Origin: Christensenella sp. UBA941
Lineage (GTDB): Bacteria; Bacillota; Clostridia; Christensenellales; UBA941
Assembly: GCA_002293365.1 (NCBI GenBank)
Contig: DBDD01000169.1
Coordinates: 1-6,936 of the forward strand
Length of the DNA: 6,936 nt
Direction of reading: 5' to 3'
Each line of letters starts with the position of its first letter. The first letter of the stretch is position 1. The translations under genes were made by a program, and so were the position numbers. The notes beneath the pieces are model-generated. The model was not told the DNA's origin. It ran no database searches and saw only the letters and a program-made list of their open reading frames with translations. Below, one piece after another: positions 4,841 to 6,936 of this stretch.

Positions 4841-6862
4841 CTAGTTCAGCGCAATCTCCCCCACCCGGCTCTGATAATACGCCCTCGCAAGCTTAACGAG
4901 CGCCTCGCGCTCATTTACGTCCGCGCCACCTTCGAAAAGAGCGTTCGCGGCGTCCATAGCGCGCTTGATCGTATCCATGCCCGCGCCGCTCAAAAGCTTG
5001 TACTCGCTCTCGCCGTGCTGGCGCGTGCCTAAGAACTCGCCAGGGCCGCGCAGTTCAAGATCCCGCTGGGCGATTTCAAAGCCGTCGTTCGTTTGCGTAA
5101 GGTAAGAGATGCGTTCGATAGTCGAATCCGATTCCGCTCGGCTTAGCAGGAAACAGCTCGACGGCTTAACTCCCCGCCCGACGCGCCCGCGCAGCTGATG
5201 CAACTGCGCGAGGCCAAATCTGTCCGCGTCCTCTATTATCATGATCGTCGCATTCGGGACGTTTACGCCCACCTCCACGACGCTCGTACTTACCAGCGCC
5301 TCACACTCGCCGCTTGAAAACGCGTCCAATACGGCTTGCTTGTCAGACGCTTTCTGTTTTCCGTGCAAAAGCGCGATTGCGCGGCCGTTTAGCGGGCCGG
5401 TGCGCAGCTCGTCGTAGAGCTCCTTCGCCGATATGGCCGGAATCTCGTCGGACTGCTCGACGAGCGGGCACACGATATACGCCTGCTCACCCGCCGCGAG
5501 CCGCTTCGCCAAAAAATCGTACATGTCCGCGCGCTTGCTCGTTGGGACGAAGTACGTCTTCACCCTTTGGCGGCCCGGAGGCATGCCGTTTAAAACGGAT
5601 ACGTCCAAGTCGCCGTAGAGCACGAGCGAAAGCGTGCGCGGTATAGGCGTCGCCGACATGATCAAAACGTCCGTCTTCGCGCCCTTTTGGGCTATAGCCG
5701 CGCGTTGGCGCACGCCGAAGCGGTGCTGCTCGTCCGCGACGACCGCGCCGAGGTTTTCGAACTCGATGTCCTTTTGTAAAAGCGAGTGCGTGCCGATTAT
5801 TACGCGCTTTTCGCCGCTGGCGATCTTAGCGAGCGCTTCCTGCCGCGCCTTATTTGGCAAACCGCCGCGCAAAAGCAGCACGTCGTCCTCTTTGAAAAAT
5901 TCCAGCACCGATTTTTCGTGCTGTAGCGCAAGAATTTCCGTCGGGGCCATCAGCGCGGCCTGGTAGCCATTCAGCTTGGCTACATATAGGACGAACAAAG
6001 CCAATACAGTCTTGCCGGAGCCGACGTCGCCCTGTAAAATACGATTCATCGGCTTGCCGGCGCGCATATCGGCGGCGATTTCATCTAGCGCCCTCTCCTG
6101 CGGCTTTGTAAGCGCGAAGGGCATGTGCGAAATGAACCGCGCAATTTCGGCCTCGCTTATTTTGAACGGGATGCCCGACTCGGCCTCGCGCTCGAACCGC
6201 TTCAGCTTGAGCGAAAGCGTAAACATCAGCGCCTCCTCGAAGAAAAGGCGCTCTCTTGCGCGCTCCAGAGAGCCGTCGTCCTCCGGAAAATGCGCGTTTT
6301 GGAGCGCGAAATTTATCTCGGCAAGCGAATACTTACGCCGGAAACCCTCCGGCAGCGTCTCCTTCAATTGTCCGCACGCCGCAAGCGCCGCCTTTGCCGC
6401 AAGACGCATCAGGCGCTGGTTCAAACCTGCGACTAGCGGGTAAACCGGCAGAATGCCTGGCGGTTCAAGCGCCGTAGACAGCTCGGGGTTTATGAAGCGC
6501 AGGCCCTTTTCGCGATCCACGCGGCCCATAACGAGCATGGTCGAGCCGTTTTTCAGAGAGTTCCTGCGATAGGGCTGATTGTACCATACGAGCTGGAGCG
6601 AACCCGTTTCGTCCATGGCGTTACACGTAACGATCGAAAAGCCTTTGCGCGGGTATGCGCTCTTCGGTTCGGACGAGAGCGTCACGCGCGCGGCGGCGGT
6701 TTGGCCGTGCTCCAGCGCCATGACGGGCGTAAGCTTAGAATAGTCGCAATAAGCGCGCGGCAAAAACCAGAGCATATCGGAAAGCGAGCAAAGGTCAAGC
6801 TTTTCGAAAAGCTTCGCCTTTTGCTCGCCTATGCCCTTTACGCTCGAAATGGGCGCGTTCAT
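4841..6862 (-). CDS. recG: ATP-dependent DNA helicase RecG
   Basis: This 673-residue superfamily 2 helicase remodels stalled replication forks and branch-migrates Holliday junctions and R-loops. The N-terminal part starts with a helix-hairpin-like VKGIGEQKAKLFEKL and continues into the OB-fold wedge domain (about 55-140) that splits the fork. Helicase motifs are intact: Walker A GDVGSGKT at 278-285 (K284), DEQH at 377-380, SATPIPRT at 403-410, then STSVVEVGVNVP and QLRGRVGRG at 556-564. The C-terminal translocation segment GPGEFLGTRQHG is present. Length agrees with the family (about 680-690). The start at 6862 is chosen because that ATG overlaps the upstream stop codon as TAATG and the family N-terminus starts there; an in-frame ATG at 6925 would add 21 atypical residues and overlap the upstream gene by 64 bases. 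No good ribosome binding site precedes it, so translation probably depends on ribosomes ending the upstream gene. Confidence 0.96.
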   Translation of the reverse strand: MNAPISSVKGIGEQKAKLFEKLDLCSLSDMLWFLPRAYCDYSKLTPVMALEHGQTAAARVTLSSEPKSAYPRKGFSIVTCNAMDETGSLQLVWYNQPYRRNSLKNGSTMLVMGRVDREKGLRFINPELSTALEPPGILPVYPLVAGLNQRLMRLAAKAALAACGQLKETLPEGFRRKYSLAEINFALQNAHFPEDDGSLERARERLFFEEALMFTLSLKLKRFEREAESGIPFKISEAEIARFISHMPFALTKPQERALDEIAADMRAGKPMNRILQGDVGSGKTVLALFVLYVAKLNGYQAALMAPTEILALQHEKSVLEFFKEDDVLLLRGGLPNKARQEALAKIASGEKRVIIGTHSLLQKDIEFENLGAVVADEQHRFGVRQRAAIAQKGAKTDVLIMSATPIPRTLSLVLYGDLDVSVLNGMPPGRQRVKTYFVPTSKRADMYDFLAKRLAAGEQAYIVCPLVEQSDEIPAISAKELYDELRTGPLNGRAIALLHGKQKASDKQAVLDAFSSGECEALVSTSVVEVGVNVPNATIMIIEDADRFGLAQLHQLRGRVGRGVKPSSCFLLSRAESDSTIERISYLTQTNDGFEIAQRDLELRGPGEFLGTRQHGESEYKLLSGAGMDTIKRAMDAANALFEGGADVNEREALVKLARAYYQSRVGEIALN

Positions 6863-6936
6863 TATTCTACGGAGAAGATATATTCGTATAGGGGCTGCCC
6901 GCCCGACTGCACGATGCAATCGCACTCGGGGCGCTT
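6862..6936 (-). CDS. fakA: C-terminal end of a FakA/YloV-type (DAK2-domain) fatty acid kinase, partial
   Basis: On the minus strand a frame open to the window edge gives 24 residues ending GGQPLYEYIFSVE and a TAA stop at 6864-6862. This tail is characteristic of FakA (B. subtilis YloV), the kinase that phosphorylates fatty acids held by FakB/DegV-type proteins. Two facts support a real gene: the frame has the GC-biased codons of its surroundings, and its stop shares one base with the recG ATG, a tight operon junction. The fakA-recG order is frequent in Firmicutes. Only the tail is visible, so catalytic residues cannot be checked. Confidence 0.75.
   Translation of the reverse strand, partial: KRPECDCIVQSGGQPLYEYIFSVE

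Noticed and set aside
5976..6443. 155-codon plus-strand open frame, and others at 5314-5966, over recG
   Set aside because: They lie opposite well-conserved RecG motifs, have Ser/Arg/Ala-rich products and no ribosome binding sites.
6863..6925. RecG start at the upstream ATG 6925
   Set aside because: It would overlap the fakA tail by 64 bases and add a segment unlike RecG N-termini.

Overview
The window looks like a chromosomal segment of an anaerobic Firmicute, probably of clostridial type. This rests on gene content and order: a compact iscR-iscS-iscU operon led by an Rrf2 regulator, a fakA-recG junction, AGGAGG-type ribosome binding sites, and a sugar ABC transporter without its own ATPase. 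The DNA is fairly GC-rich with strong bias in coding regions, so many long but meaningless open frames appear on the opposite strand. No rRNA, tRNA, CRISPR array, insertion sequence or phage gene is visible.

Layout. (1) Positions 1-2549, plus strand: the 3' part of a carbohydrate-type solute-binding protein gene, then a strong intrinsic terminator, an extended -10 promoter and two permease genes of the MalF/UgpA and MalG/UgpE types, closed by a second terminator. (2) Positions 2550-2807: an intergenic stretch with that terminator, a 16-bp tandem repeat, a good sigma-A type promoter and a leader of about 80 nt with a predicted hairpin. (3) Positions 2808-4770, plus strand: iscR-like Rrf2 regulator, iscS cysteine desulfurase and iscU scaffold, tightly spaced; iscU begins at a TTG inside the end of iscS. 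(4) Positions 4771-4840: a short convergent gap with a possible hairpin terminator. (5) Positions 4841-6936, minus strand: complete recG, preceded by the last 24 codons of a fakA/yloV-type gene whose stop codon overlaps the recG start (TAATG).

Functionally there are three units. The first is a CUT1-type sugar importer whose binding protein and membrane channel are expressed separately and which must borrow an ATPase encoded elsewhere. The second is a minimal Fe-S cluster assembly operon: IscS supplies sulfur, IscU builds the cluster, and the regulator probably senses cluster status. The third is a fork-repair helicase gene translationally coupled to a fatty-acid kinase gene. I found no convincing new system; the points worth a second look concern regulation and small sequence departures in the isc operon.
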